Below, in pieces: positions 37,801 through 52,800 of a DNA stretch of 64,000 nucleotides. The position numbers were made by a program, and so were the translations under genes. How positions within the stretch are numbered: the stretch's first letter is position 1; every line of letters starts with the position of its first letter. The notes under the pieces were generated by a model that ran no database searches, was not told the origin of the DNA, and was given only the letters and a program-made list of their open reading frames with translations. Source of the DNA: Siphonodentalium dalli (lineage: Eukaryota; Mollusca; Scaphopoda; Gadilida; Siphonodentaliidae); NCBI GenBank assembly GCA_032622095.1, contig CP136066.1, forward strand, positions 202,080,978 through 202,144,977, in the 5' to 3' direction.

Positions 37801-40800
37801 GTTGAGATTAATAAATCCAGGCTAATTACCCAACCTGTTTTCTTCGCATTTCTGTTGCCTTTTTTTGGCTGCTATTGTATATCAGTTTTTGAATTTGTGA
37901 GAAACTGTTTCCGATTAGGAGTGCGGTACTCTAGTGTCCCAAATAGAAGAACAGACCGGAATAGTAGTACAGGGTGGACAATTGGGCAAATTTCAATAAT
38001 AGAATAGACCGGAATAGAAGTACAGGGCGGACAAATTCTTAGATATGTCTCAATATTCGAACAAGCCGATCATTGGCTATCAATATGTCAACCCTCCCTT
38101 GGTATTTGCTGGTACTTGAGTGTCCAATAACTGTAATTGAATTCAAAGTCAATGACATCCTGTTTTTTATATCTACCAGTACCAATACCAGTACATGTAT
38201 ATATATATATATATATATATGAGCATCAAGATTTAATTAACTATAAATATTTATTATAACCAATCACGTTCATGAAAGTTGCTTGCTGATGGTAGGGGTG
38301 GGGTCTACCTATGAAATTTCCTATTGCACCCACATCTTTTACCCTTTCATGGCTCCCAATTGTTCGACTGGCCCGTGCCCATCTGGATGAAATTTTAGTT
38401 GGGGAAATTTCGCGGGGAAATGTGCGTGCCCATATGACGTCGCTTTGGATACAACTTATGATGTCACCTAATAGTTTATGTGAACGTGAACATGCTTTTA
38501 CTAATTTATTAAACTAAAGAATAGTTTATTTAGTGATATGACAAACATTTTAGACATTTACGAGATAAGTCATGTTGTTTTCGCGATGTGGCTAACTAAA
38601 TGTGCAGTTTTAAATAATTTCCGTCATTTTCCAAATGGCATAGCAACCCGAGTCAGGTCGGCAATATTTAGGATTTAAGTAATGATTATTGTTTAAAGTA
38701 TAAACCATGTAATGTCTTCATGCAATGAATACTGTTTTGTTGGCTATATGAAAAGTAATATTTTGTAGTTTTAATTTAATTGTAATGACGTTTCCAATAT
38801 GGCGGCGCCTCAAAATCAAGATGGCGGTGCCTTAAATTCAAGATGGCGGTGCCCATGTTGAAAAACGAACTCAGTATAAGGACGATTCAGCGCATGTGTT
38901 GCTATGCCATGCTATGCATGCTGTGCCCAGCTGGTCGTCTTTAAAAAAACCTCCGTGCACTGCTTTCTCTTCGTTTTTGCTTTCTTTCAGATTCTAGACA
39001 AAAGTTTGCCAAGTGACACTGAAAATAAACTAGTCCCGATGCTTGGTGAATCCCACATGGTGAGTGGTATGTTCTGTCACCTACATCTGCTTTACATTCT
39101 ATAAGTCATTGTTGAGAGTTGTACATGATGGTCTCAATATTAATCCTTTCATGATGGGAGCTGTGCTGGGGCAGCATTAAAGATCCTGTGCCAGTGCATT
39201 CTCTTATATATGCAAGTCTCCCATAGGGGGTAAATGGAGTGCACCCTAGAGACAATAAATTTTGGCGCACTTCACCAATAAAAAGTTAAATTCTAAAAAT
39301 TTCTGACTGGCAAGAGAATTCACCCTTCCATGACTGGAGCATCCTGAAATTGTGCAAAAACCCTGTGCCAATGCATTCTCTTATATATGTGAGTCACCCA
39401 TAGGGAGCCTCACATATAAAAGAGAATCCATTGGCCTAACAATATTTACCATGACCTTGTAAGCCAGTGCATTCTCTTATATATGTGAGGCTCCCTATGG
39501 GAGACTCGCATATATATGAGAAAGCACTGGCACAGGATCATTAATGCCGCACCAGCGCAGCTCCCATCATGAAAAGGTTAACCTAACTGTAAAAGTCTTT
39601 ATCATCATTTGGACAGCAAAATAAACACGTCTGATGATTTATTTCAAGCCTACCAACCGACCCTATTTTTTTTCGGCTTGTAACCCAAACCAGACATTTT
39701 ATTTTTTTTGGCCTAAGGGTCACACTGTATTCTATTTTTATATATATGAAAATCACCAAAAATGTTGCGGGGTAGGGGTAAAAAGTCACCTCATGGTGCC
39801 GAATTTATAGCAATTTGTAAATAAAATTTAGCGAAGATATTCAAACACCAATTTTCAATTTCATTACACACATGCTTTACTGAATCTTCTAACATGCTGT
39901 ATGTTTCCTTATTTCTTTGTGAATTGCATGATTTATTAAAATTTGTATATTTATTTTTGTCCAAATGTGTCTGCTTCATAAAAAATCACCTGCGTAATTG
40001 TTTCAGTTCCGGTTTCAAGTTAATGTGAACACCTCATTTACTCTATTTTCAGGATATCCTGCTTGATCTGCTGATTTATCCAGAAGGTCCGAGAATCCGA
40101 GACAAATTGAGCCACGGTGAAACGCCCTTGCCCCAGTTTCCGAGGTCTCTTGCCACAGCTGTTATCTGTCTTATAATTTCTGTATCATGTAGTGTTTGTG
40201 AAAGTCCACAGGTAAGGGTTATTCTCTTCAATCATTGCTTTGATTAACCCCTTCATGACTGGAGCTTCCTGAAAATTTGCGAAAACACTGCGTCAATGCA
40301 TTCTGTACATGATACTCAAGTGATCATACGGCCATATTTCATTGAACAACATGTTGATAAATAACATGTTTTGTGAAATTTTATATATGCGAGTCTGGCA
40401 TATATAAGAGATTAATTTTGCCTAACAATATTTATCTTGACCTTGTAAGCCAGTGCATTCTCTTATATATGCGAGGCTCTCTATGGAAGACTCGCATATA
40501 TAAGAGAGTGCACTGGCACAGAATCTTTAATGCTGCACCAGCACAGCTCCAGTCATGAACCTCATGAAAGGGTTAAGAAGTAGCTTTCAGATGAATCCGT
40601 TGCATTGGTACGTACATTGCGTCGAAATGATCCGTTGTCTGCGTCAAATCATTCACACAGATGCGTACATTGCGTTATAACACAGATTCTTATTAATAAT
40701 TGCAGCTAAATAAGTTTGATATTGGAATAAATGCAATATTACAAATCAATCTATCTGTAATAAATTAATTCTATGATAATGTCAACCCAGGCCAGGGTTG

Positions 40801-43800
40801 GCGTTGGACCCAAATTTTCTCTTGCCAAAACTTTTGCCAAATGAGATTTTTTTTGGCCAAATTTAAAAATGATTTGCCAAATTTATTTGAGGGTATATAA
40901 TTTGGGAAATTGAAGAATGTTCTAATCTTTCTATTGTTATATAATGTAAAACCTAACCACATACACAGGTAAAATGAGCTAGTGAAGCAAGCTAGTATTA
41001 TTAATATATATCAAAGTAACAATAAATATCTAAGTGACACCAGAAATTACATTTAATGTTGCTAAGACAGTTATCAAATTTAAAGTATCTGTCATCACAG
41101 CAGACCTAATATTTCACCCTGTGTCTCAGTTGTCAATAAAGCCGAACCACCAATTAATCCCTCGCTCGACTGATTAACCTATAGTCTTATAATCGCTGGT
41201 CACAACACCCGGATATCATATATACGCGGTGTACAGTGTCGACAGCAATGTCCATACAAAGGGGATTAACTGTAAAAACTATTTTATAATTACATTTTGC
41301 GGTTGATTAACAGTTTGATGGCAGTTTGATATATACAGAAAGATATTACTGTTTGGTGAAAACTAAAGACTGATTGCTGGGTTGATAGATTTGTTGATCG
41401 GGTTTCATTTCGGCACGTGTAACGGATAATCCACCTTTGATGATGTTTTATGACTAGATAGTTCACATCACATAATTTAAAAACCCACTTGCCAAAAATT
41501 TTGCCAAATGAATTTTTTTTTGCCAAATGAAAATATTTCTTGCCATTGGCAAATTTGGCAAGTGGCAGCGCGAACCCTGGTCAAACCTGTCAAATCCCAA
41601 CAACTAACATTTTATGATATAATACAAATGATTTTCCTTAGCTTCGAAGACATTCGCCATCTTTTATCGATTGAAGACCAAGAAACGTCATGATGCACTC
41701 CATATGCAATACACCTTCTTTTGTATTGAAAAATAGAATATCTTTGTTGTGTGCATTAATGGATGCATCGTAATGGTCGCATCACAGCCATATATTTACA
41801 TACTAAGTGTTGTCATCACTAAATCCAGTATTCTGATTGGTCGGCGCCCACATGGCTAGTTGCAATTATTTCTCGGTGAATGCGCAACAGCTAATAACTG
41901 CAAGCTCATAACAACATCGATACGTCATTTGGGTTTGGAAAGACGAACGCGTAATGTTTTGGGCGCATTTGGATTCGCGCAGGATTGACTTAATAAATCA
42001 TCGAAACCAATTGTTCCTGTTAACTTTTGCCAACGGTGCTATGGGGTATTTTGGGCCGGTTTTGTCACGATACACTTTTCGATTTAAATACATTTACAAA
42101 AGTGCCTTTTTCGATAAATGTATATAAATATAAGGATTAACTGTCATGTGGACTGTTTTTATGGAGATGTAACCGTGAGGTTAGTGGTCATAACTTGTAT
42201 GTAAAACCCTTCGGGTTTTACACAAGTTATGACCACTTACCTCACGGTTACATCTCCATAAAAACAGTCCACATGACAGTTAATCCTTATATGAACGCCA
42301 ATTTCAAGCAACACACACAACAGTCCAAGTGTCCTTCAACATAAACCAGCAAGTGAAATCGTGACATAAACCAGCTGATGAAATCGGTTGGGATTATAGT
42401 GCTTGTTTTACGTTGAAGTCCCATTCATCATATACATCCTATATCAACTTTATGCCCTGATCCAGAGGCGGGATTTTTTGCCAGTTTTAATCTATTTTAC
42501 CTAACAAATAAATACATGATGCTATATATATCAGAAAGAGTGACATCTTATGGTCATAATGATAAATTATAATCTAAATTTCATGTTAAATTGCACATTG
42601 AATATGTCGTGCAAATACAGTAACCTCACTTTGTTTACATATTAAAGGCCCACTTAATATTCTAATGCCCAGATCACATTATTCACAACATAGTCCATGT
42701 TATATACCATTTGGAAGAGGAACCAAAAATATATATATTCCACCAGAATACGGAACAGCTGTGGCCTAGGAGTGTCCACCAAGCGATAGAGATTCTCAGA
42801 TTCACCCCAAGAGATACAGTTATTCCCCTTCCATTGAGAATAATAAAATGGTATATAATATGGAATGTGTTGTATATAATGTGATCTGGTAATTCACAAA
42901 TTAAGTGGCCCTTTAATACACACAGGCACTTTGCATTACATTACTACTTTCAGTTGATAATTCTTGTGGAGATCAAAACAAATATCATAGTTTTATGGAA
43001 TAAACAGGTATGCTATATCTTCGCCCGTGCGACTTCCCCATGAAATTTTGTGAAAACCCTATGCCAATGCATTTTCTTAAATATGCGAGTCTCCCATTGG
43101 GAACCTCACATGTATAAGAAAATACATTGGCCTAACAATATTTACCTTGACCTTGTAAGCCAGTGCAATCTCTTATATATGCGAGGCTCCATATGGGAGA
43201 CTTTATTGCTGCACCAGCTCATCTCCCATCATGAAGCTCAAACTTGTGTTGTTCTGTTTATTTCTAGTGTTGTTGGGCAAATGTTGTATCTTGATGTAGT
43301 TTCTTGATATTCCATCAGGTACCAGAGGCAGATGAACTTCGTGATGTTCTAAGCTTCTGCAAGAAATACGAATCCATGTTTCATCCAATTTCTATATTGA
43401 AGTCCAAGGTAATAACTACTATTGTCTATATACAAGATGCAAGGACATGATATACAAGCCTGGCTATAGTGTGTCTCACATTTTCAGAATGAGGTCCCCA
43501 GAGGGTGAATTTAGTGACGCTATCCTGCACAGTGCAGGCTGGCATTACCAAATTCACCCTCTGGGAACCTCATTCAGCTCAGGCCTGAACTGCTATGGGA
43601 GACCTAGGTTCAGATTGTAGTTCCCCAGTCAAAGTTTATGATGTTCACCCATTAAGTCACCTCGATTAAGCAATTTATCTTGGCAAATTAGGGGATATAG
43701 AAACTGAACTGAAAGGAAAAATTAACTAAAAACAATGTTAATTTGAGACTATAGATACTTCCCAGAAGATGAGGCCTAAGCAGAATGAGGTCCCCAGAGG

Positions 43801-46800
43801 GTGAATTTGGTGATGCTAGCCCACTGTGCCAGTTAGCGCCACTAAATTCACCGTCTGGGGACCTTATTCTGCAAATTACAGAATGACTATATGCAGGCTT
43901 GATGATATTTACTTGTTATTGCTGCTTCGTCTCACATCTTGTTGAAGAGGTCAGGTTGCTGGATCAAACGAGCTGCCACAGGTGTCGAGTTTGATCCAGC
44001 GATCTGACCTCTTCAACGAGACGTGATGTGAAGTAAAGCCCAGATCAATTTACTGCAGCGATAACAGGTTTATTATATGACATGCTTTTTATTTAAAAAG
44101 CACAATTTAATTCTGTCATTAATTATGAAACCACATTTAGGCCACTAGCTAGTAACAAAAATAGAGAAGGAACTGTTTTTGTATAGTAAATAGTCCGGCT
44201 TTTTATTGACATTGCACTATGCGAGATAGAGAAGGGTGGTATGACATCTGATCAAACTATAGCTTATCCGATGGTCGGGAAATGATCACTTTACTATAGT
44301 GGTATTGGGGAAAGATAAACGATAGTCATATAATAAATAGAGGATATGAAATGAGTGTTTCTCTCATATGATATTTATGAAACGAGTCTAAGAATTTTCA
44401 GTTTTCTCGAGCCTTCCGCAAGAGAAAACTGAAAATTCGTGACGAGTTTCATAAATATCATATGAGAGAAACACGAATTACATATTCTATTTATCATATG
44501 ACACCTATAAATTGATTATGATGTCCAAAACGCACACAAATCACTAAATAGCTATATGACATCGGCAGCAAAAGGTTAAATGTGACGTCACTTCATTGCA
44601 CCGGAAGCCCAATTACACCTGGTGAACTAGCAGAAATAATATGCACGCGAAGATATAGTGCGCTATTCTGTTCTCAGTTTGTGACATTATATCGTATGTT
44701 TATTAGATAAATACGAATTACATATTCTATTTATCGTATAACAATGTCCAAAACTATATATTTCAAGATTATAATTGCGAGAATTTCGGCATCGTGTTGA
44801 TTGACGCGCACGAATTTGAGCTGCATTTAGTCAGAGATGCGGCTCGGCCCCCGGCTGCCATTCAGCCAATCAGAACACACTTTTTGTCAACAAACCAATC
44901 AAATTATCGGAAGGTGATATGAATTAGTAATTGATATGAAATTGATTTATGACATAGTTTCCAACGTAAATAATGATTGAGTCATATGATAAATATATTT
45001 CTCAGTTTATCCATATTTGATTCGCACCTAAGTTCCTTACCTTAATTTTTTTTAGTATAGACCTTTATTTTCCCCAACTTCAGGGAAGTTCCAGAAATGT
45101 CAAAAGTTCCATTTGAAATTCCTTTCGGATCCAGATATTACATAATAAGTAGCCATGTAATTATTTCACTTACAATGTATTGGGATTATGCAGCTTCTCT
45201 GTCCATCCATCCATCTGTCTTGCTGACATTCTGTGGACACAGCTTTCTAGTCAATTTTTCTTTAAGATTGTCTGTCTTTTCATGGCATCAATTCCAAAAA
45301 TAACATAAAAATTTCTATGAAATACATTTTGGTGGCATGTAAACATTGTGGTTCCAATCTGGTGTAACTTACAAACATTTTTCGATATCCTCTCAAAACA
45401 TTAGATATTCTCTATATATTTAAATATTTTCATTCACTATGATGCTGAACTACAGTAATTCCCTAAATAATCGACTGCTTAACCACAGCAGAATTATGTG
45501 AAATTTTTCAGGATTTTGTCGGAAATATGGCCTGTTGCCATTCATCGGAAAGCTCTCACTGAGAGATTTCCGATGAATGGCAACAAGCCATATTTCCGAC
45601 TAAATCCTGAAAAGTGACCCATAATTCTGCTGTAATAAAGGATTTGATTATTTAGGGCATTACTGTAAGTCACCTTTGTGCTGACTTGGGACCTATCTGG
45701 TAGGGACCTGCGAATCGGGGATATTGTATCGAATCGAATCTCGATATCGAATCTCCTTCCTGATATCGACATCGAATCCAATCTCGAATCGAATCAGCTA
45801 GTGATTGACATTGTTTACCAGTATTTTATTTCAGTGTCTCATGACAAAAGACTGCAAAATTCACTAGATACTGTATAACAATGTTAATCCCCATAAACAT
45901 CCGTTGGAACTTTTTTAGGAAAATCATGACATAGGCATAGGGTTTGGGATATGTTGCATTGAATTTTTATCTGGCTGTGTCATGGCGAACATGACACCAG
46001 AAGTGACAGAAAGACACTTAAAGACAGTTTAATCAACGTATACCACAAACCCCATGGGGTGAAAGTCCCAATTGGACATGCATGGGTACACCGTTCAGCT
46101 ATACAATAGTTGTAGTCCGTTACTAATGGTAGGTATCTGTTAAACTGTTCGCACCACAATAGACCAAACACCTACAGCACATATTCACAGTAGTTGTCTT
46201 CACGGAGGGGGTCCCAGAAAACAGACACAAATTACAAGTTTTAAATGTTACTAACAAGATACAACGGATCAAAAGTTGATGCAACGCGCTCGATTTCCCG
46301 GGAAACAGAAATTAGGAAATTTCTAGGAATTATGCCGGCAGTGTCACAGATAACTGGTCGCACATAATGACGTCCATTTAAGAACGTAAGAGACCGATTG
46401 TTCAAGATTTCTGTTCATTCCAATCTATGTTTTGTCGCGCATAACGGCGGCTGACATTGAATTTTATTAATATAATCTGAATTGGATATCTAAAGTTCTA
46501 AACATAAGGTAATCAATTGCGATCATGTGTAGACAACTTATATTGTGTCGATACAGATTACGAATATATGCGGCGATTAATCACCATCACGGTTGCGAGC
46601 GAAGCACATACTTTGCATAATGCACATCTATTCTGAATAGCATACATTTAAAATTACCTACGTTGGCTAACTTGGCAACCTTGTGCTTCAATTTTTGTGA
46701 TCTCAGGTCATTTGGCATGTGTTATCTAACGCAAAAAAACGAGACTACACCAAAGTAACGCCGATTCGAAAATACCGAATCAGCCGACCAATTCGGTGTC

Positions 46801-49800
46801 GACCTCGAATCGGGTGCCCGATATCGACATCGAATCGAATCTCGAATATTTGTTCGCAGGTCCCTACTATCTGGATAAATTAAGTGACATACTTCTTTTT
46901 TCTAATATTTCAGGAATTTATAACTTACGATTTAATTCTTTGTCGTTCCAGGTGAAGAGATTAACAGACAATCATGATTTGTTGTGTCGGTCGCTAAAGT
47001 ATACTCCAGACTTCAATCAGCGGTATATTATCAAAACATATTATCTATAGAGTCTGCAAATAGTGTGTCTGTCATTTGCATAATGAGGTCCCCGAGAGTG
47101 TGAAATTTGTATTCTATCACATACAATGGGATAGCATCACCAAGTTCACCCTTATTCTACTTAGGTCTTATATTCTGGAAAGTATCTATAGTCTCAAATT
47201 AACATTGTTTTCTGTGGGATAGCATCTCTAAATTCACCCTCTGGGGACCTCATTCTGCAAATGACAGACACACTATTTGCAGGCTTGGATAGAACTACTG
47301 AACCATACAGTTTTACAGTCTGATTGTGCTCAAAATTGTTGGCTAAAAGGTTGGAAAGACTAACAAGCCTTGAAATAGTGTGTCTGTCATTGCAGAATGA
47401 GATCCCCAGAGGGTGAATTTAGTGATGCTACCCCGCATAGCGGGCTAGCATCACCAAATTCACCCTCTGGGGACCTCATTCTGTTTACACCTCAGCAGAA
47501 TGAGGTTCTCAGAGGGTGAATTTGGTGATGCTAGCCCGCTATGCGTGGTAGCATCACTAAATTCACCCTCTGGGGACCTCATTCTGCAAATGACAGACAC
47601 CCTATTTCAAGGCTTGGGTTGCACAGTTCTTGGAAATGTTTTCAAAAAACCTAAAAAAATAAACATTTCCACCGGCTTTTGAACAATCATCAAATCACAG
47701 TACACATAAAAAGTCTATAACTATAAATATAGTTTATATAGTAACTATTGTGGTGGAAATTGTAATTTGTTCACTTTTTAACACATATTTCCGCAACTGA
47801 TAACTGTTGCTATTCGAAACATGATTTGTGATGCATCATGGCAACATTCTGCATTGCATTGCAGAGAGAGAATCGTGATGCATTTAAATTACCATTCATC
47901 ATCGCAGGCCAACAATGTTTACTAATTTTTCACAATGCAAGATTTATGCTGTCACACATAAATACAACCTTATGACTTTACAATTGATTTATCACTCTTT
48001 TCATATGAAGGAATGAAAACAAAGATGATAATGAATGGTATGGAAATGATAACAAATTTGCTGATTTTATGGCAAGAATACAAACTGTGAGACAAGCAAT
48101 TCAGGACTGCAGGCCACAGGATCCATGGCTGACTGTAGATGAAAGGTAAGCTCTATAATACCTGAATCGTCATGGTGACATAATATGGCTCTCTAAAACT
48201 CTCTATATATCATGTCAGGAGAAGATTATAAGTATATGTAGTATATACCATACCTTACAAACCTTTTACATGTCAATTCATTTCTTCCAAAGTTACAGTA
48301 ATGGCCTAAATAATCGACTCCTTAACCACAGCAGAATTATGGGTAACTTTTCAGGATTTAGTCGGAAATATGGTTTGTTGCCTTTCATCGGAAAGCTCTC
48401 AGTGAGAAAAATTACCCATAATTCTGCTGTGGTTAAGGAGTTGATTATTTAGGTCATTACTGTATGGCCCCTAGAGTGTAAACTATGTCCATCCCAGTAT
48501 TTCCATCATGATAATTAGATCAGATGTGAATTATTTTTTGGTATTTTCATGAACCATAATGAGATGAAGTATACCACATGTAAATTTATCAAGTCATCGC
48601 AGACTGAATTAAGACATCTGTCGAATTAACCCTTTACCCAACAGAACGGCCCTGTGCCAATGCATTCTCTTATATATGCGAGTCGACTATAGGTCGCCTC
48701 GCATATATAAGAGAATGCATTGGCTTAACACATTAAAAATTATAAAATTGTTAAAGAAAGTAAGAAAAAATGGTAAAAAGTGTTAAAAACAGATTTTTTT
48801 TAGGCCAATATATTCTCTTATATATGCGAGGCGACCTATGGTCGACTCGCATATATAAGAGAATGCATTAGCACAGGGCATAACTGTAACCATCACAATG
48901 TGGTCGATGAGCCGGTTCCAATGATATCCATATTTGTATGGTTTTATTGAGACAGACCCAAGATAATTTAGGCTGTTGCAGCTTTATTTGGCCGTTTTTG
49001 GCCGGTTTGTTGGGTAAAGGGTTAAGCCACCTCAGAAAATGAATAAACCTCAGAGAACAGGAACATTTGTGGGGGATACTCCTGCTGAAGGATTCATTGT
49101 CGCCACATGTTGGTGTGTTGGGTACCCAGCTTTACGAAAAGGTGTTTTTGGTTACCCAGCTTGACCTTTGCTTTTTATCGGCATCATAACACAAAGAAAT
49201 GTGATAATTTCTATAGCATAAACCCACTAAGGTCAAGCTGGGTACCCAAAACAACTTCTCTTAAAACTGGGTGGGTAACTAACGCACCAAAATGTGGCAA
49301 CAATAACCCCTTCAGTGCACTTGTGATTTTTCTCAACCCTTTCTGTACTAAATACTTATTGACAAGTAGTTATCCCTTAGGAAATGTTCAGATAATAAGT
49401 TCAACAAATTACCATATGTCGCAAAATTTGTTGAAAGACATATTATGTTTTTGTTCAGGTGCATGAAACTGATAAGTTAGTACTCAGGTGCTATGCCAAC
49501 GGAGGGAATGTATCATTCTACTAACAGCACCGAAAATCTCAAGCAAATCGACCATACCACTCCAAAGAAAAAATTGTCTGAACTACGCTGAATTGAAAAA
49601 TATTTACTTCTCGAATCGGGATGCTTCTGTCGGCGATTAACTAATGAAAACGATTTTGCCATCGGCAGTCACTGCATTTAATTAATATATACGAATGACG
49701 GTGTGTGTTGTCAATTTAGATATAATATCTGTAATAATAACTACTTTGAACAAGATTATTCTCCGTTTTTTATGTGATCACCCTACCGGAGTGTTTCACA

Positions 49801-52800
49801 TCACTTTAAGATTATTCTCCGTTTATATTTGATCACCCTACCGGAGTGTTTCACATCACTTTTAGATTATTCTCCGTTTATATTTGATCACCCTACCAGA
49901 GTGTTTCACATCACTTTAAGATTATTCTCCATTTATATTTGATCACCCTACCGGAGTGTTTCACATCACTTTAAGATTATTCTCCGTTTATATTTGATCA
50001 CCCTACCAGAGTGTTTCACATCACTTTAAGATTATTCTCCGTTTATATTTGATCACCCTACCAGAGTGTTTCACATCACTTTAAGATTATTCTCCGTTTA
50101 TATTTGATCACCCTACCGGAGTGTTTCACATCACTTTAATATTATTCTCCGTTTATATTTGATCACCCTACCGGAGTGTTTCACATCACTTTAAGATTAT
50201 TCTCCGTTTATATTTGATCACCCTACCGGAGTGTTTCACATCACTTTAAGATTATTCTCCGTTTATATTTGATCACCATAGCGGAGTGTTTCACATCACT
50301 TTAAGATTATTCTCCGTTTATATTTGATCACCATAGCGGAGTGTTTCACATCACTTTAAGATTATTCTCCGTTTATATTTGATCACCATAGCGGAGTGTT
50401 TCACATCACTTTAAGATTATTCTCCGTTTATATTTGATCACCCTACCAGAGTGTTTCACATCACTTTAAGATTATTCTCCGTTTATATTTGATCACCCTA
50501 CCGAGTGTTTCACATCACTTTAAGATTATTCTCCGTTTATATTTGATCACCCTACCGGAGTGTTTCACATCACTTTAAGATTATTCTCCGTTTATATTTG
50601 ATCACCATAGCGGAGTGTTTCACATCACTTTAAGATTATTCTCCGTTTATATTTGATCACCATAGCGGAGTGTTTCACATCACTTTAAGATTATTCTCCG
50701 TTTATATTTGATCACCATAGCGGAGTGTTTCACATCACTTTAAGATTATTTTCCGTTTATATTTGATCACCATAGCGGAGTGTTTCACATCACTTTAAGA
50801 TTATTCTCCGTTTATATTTGATCACCATAGCGGAGTGTTTCACATCACTTTAAGATTATTCTCCGTTTATATTTGATCACCCTGCCGGAGTGTTTCACAT
50901 CACTTTAAGATTATTCTCTGTTTTTATTTGATCACCATACCGGAGTGTTTCACATCACTTTAAGATTATTCTCCGTTTATATTTGATCACCCTGCCGGAG
51001 TGTTTCACATCACTTTAAGATTATTCTCTGTTTTTATTTGATCACCATACCGGAGTGTTTCACATCACTTTAAGATTATTCTCCGTTTATATTTGATCAC
51101 CATACCGGAGTGTTTCACATCACTTTAAGATTATTCTCCGTTTCTATTTGATCACCATACCGGAGTGTTTCACATCACTTTAACTGTAAATATGTTTATT
51201 CCTTGCAGTCCTATCTCATCGTTGATATTAGTATTGTTTAAGTATGCAAAAATAATGGGAACTATTAAAGGAAAAGCGCCGGAAAGGCACAGACGGTTAT
51301 CTCATAAGTTTGCGCGTTTCCAGGATAGATACAGTAATGCTCTAATTAATCGACCTCTTAACCACAGCAGAATTATGGGTAACTTTTCAGGATTTAGTCG
51401 GAAATATGGCTTGTTGCCATTCATCGGAAAGCTCTCGCCGAGAGCTTTCCGATGAATGGAAACAAGCCATATTTCCGACTAAATCCTGAAAAGTTCTGAA
51501 AAGTTACCCATAATTCTGCTGTGGTTTAGAGGTCGATTAATTAGAGCATTACTGTAACTCTTGAAAAACATACGAAGACAACACGTTTCTCTACATTTAG
51601 TATAGAGATTGCTCTTGTTATATGTTAGCTTCTTATTTGTTGCAGGTTCTTTTTGGCGCTGCGCCCTTTTGGACCATCGATGGAATGTATTCTCCATAGT
51701 CACATAATAACATTATACAGATGTGGTTCAAACCAGGTTTGTTCTTAGTAAATTATTCTTCATAGTCACATAAAAGGTTCAATCATTTTGTTCCGATTTT
51801 CCATTCTTGAGTTATTCATCTTTGTTTATCAGGAAATGTTGACTTTTTGGTCCGTCCGATGTCTGTTCATGTCATAACTTCAACGGTTGCGCTCGGATCT
51901 CAATGTAATTTGGTATGGATGTTCACTACTATGAGAACATTCAATGGAAGGTTCAATAGTTTTGTTCAGATTTTCCATTCTAGAGTAATTCATGTTTGTT
52001 TATATGAAAATGATGATTTTTGGGTCCTGTCTGAGTATATAAGTCATAGGTTATAGGTTATAGGTTATAGGTATACCCATACTATGCAGTGTGCCACAAG
52101 GGGGTATGTACCGGACGACAGTCCATCTCTTGTTATGTACCTCAGGAAAACAACAGGCATCTCTGTGGACTCCTAGGCTACTTTATAGATGAGACAAGAC
52201 ACAGATGATTCTAATAACAACACAAATAGTTTTATATGATATAAAAATAGAAAAAAAGATGTGTTTTATGGATTTAATGATATTTTATCATTTTAATTTT
52301 TTGCAGGCGTATGAACAGTCACATGTTATGTCAAGGGAATCACAGATCATTGGTTTACTGCAGAAAATCGTCACTGAGCTGTATGATGGGGCGTCCCATT
52401 ATAATGATGCTGCATGTATGCGACAACATCAGCTTGAAACTCATCAACTGAGATCTCGCCAGAGAGAAAACACAAGAAGACTGATCGAAAGGTAATTATT
52501 TAAACTTTAAGTCTTATATTGAATTAAATGATTTAATGATTTTTTTGCCCCATGATGAAAGTGTACAATCGAAGCGGTAATGTAACGCAATGTGTCATAA
52601 TTGAGGGAAGCCTGTACACTTCCAGGAAATGACAGTTTGATGAGACTGCATTTGACTCAGTATGCAGGATTTCCATTAGTACGGCTCAGTGTCTGTAGGA
52701 TGGCCTCAATCCCCTCGCTGATGATTTGTGAGTCATACATGTACCTAAATTAAATCGCATTCTATCGTAGAAAATCTGGCTGTAATGAGAGTTCCATGGT

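Noticed and set aside
51332-51338. gtaatg inside the family A terminus as the exon 15 donor
   Set aside because: It is a better donor match than gtttgc at 51308 but would put exon 16 out of frame; kept only as an alternative to test.
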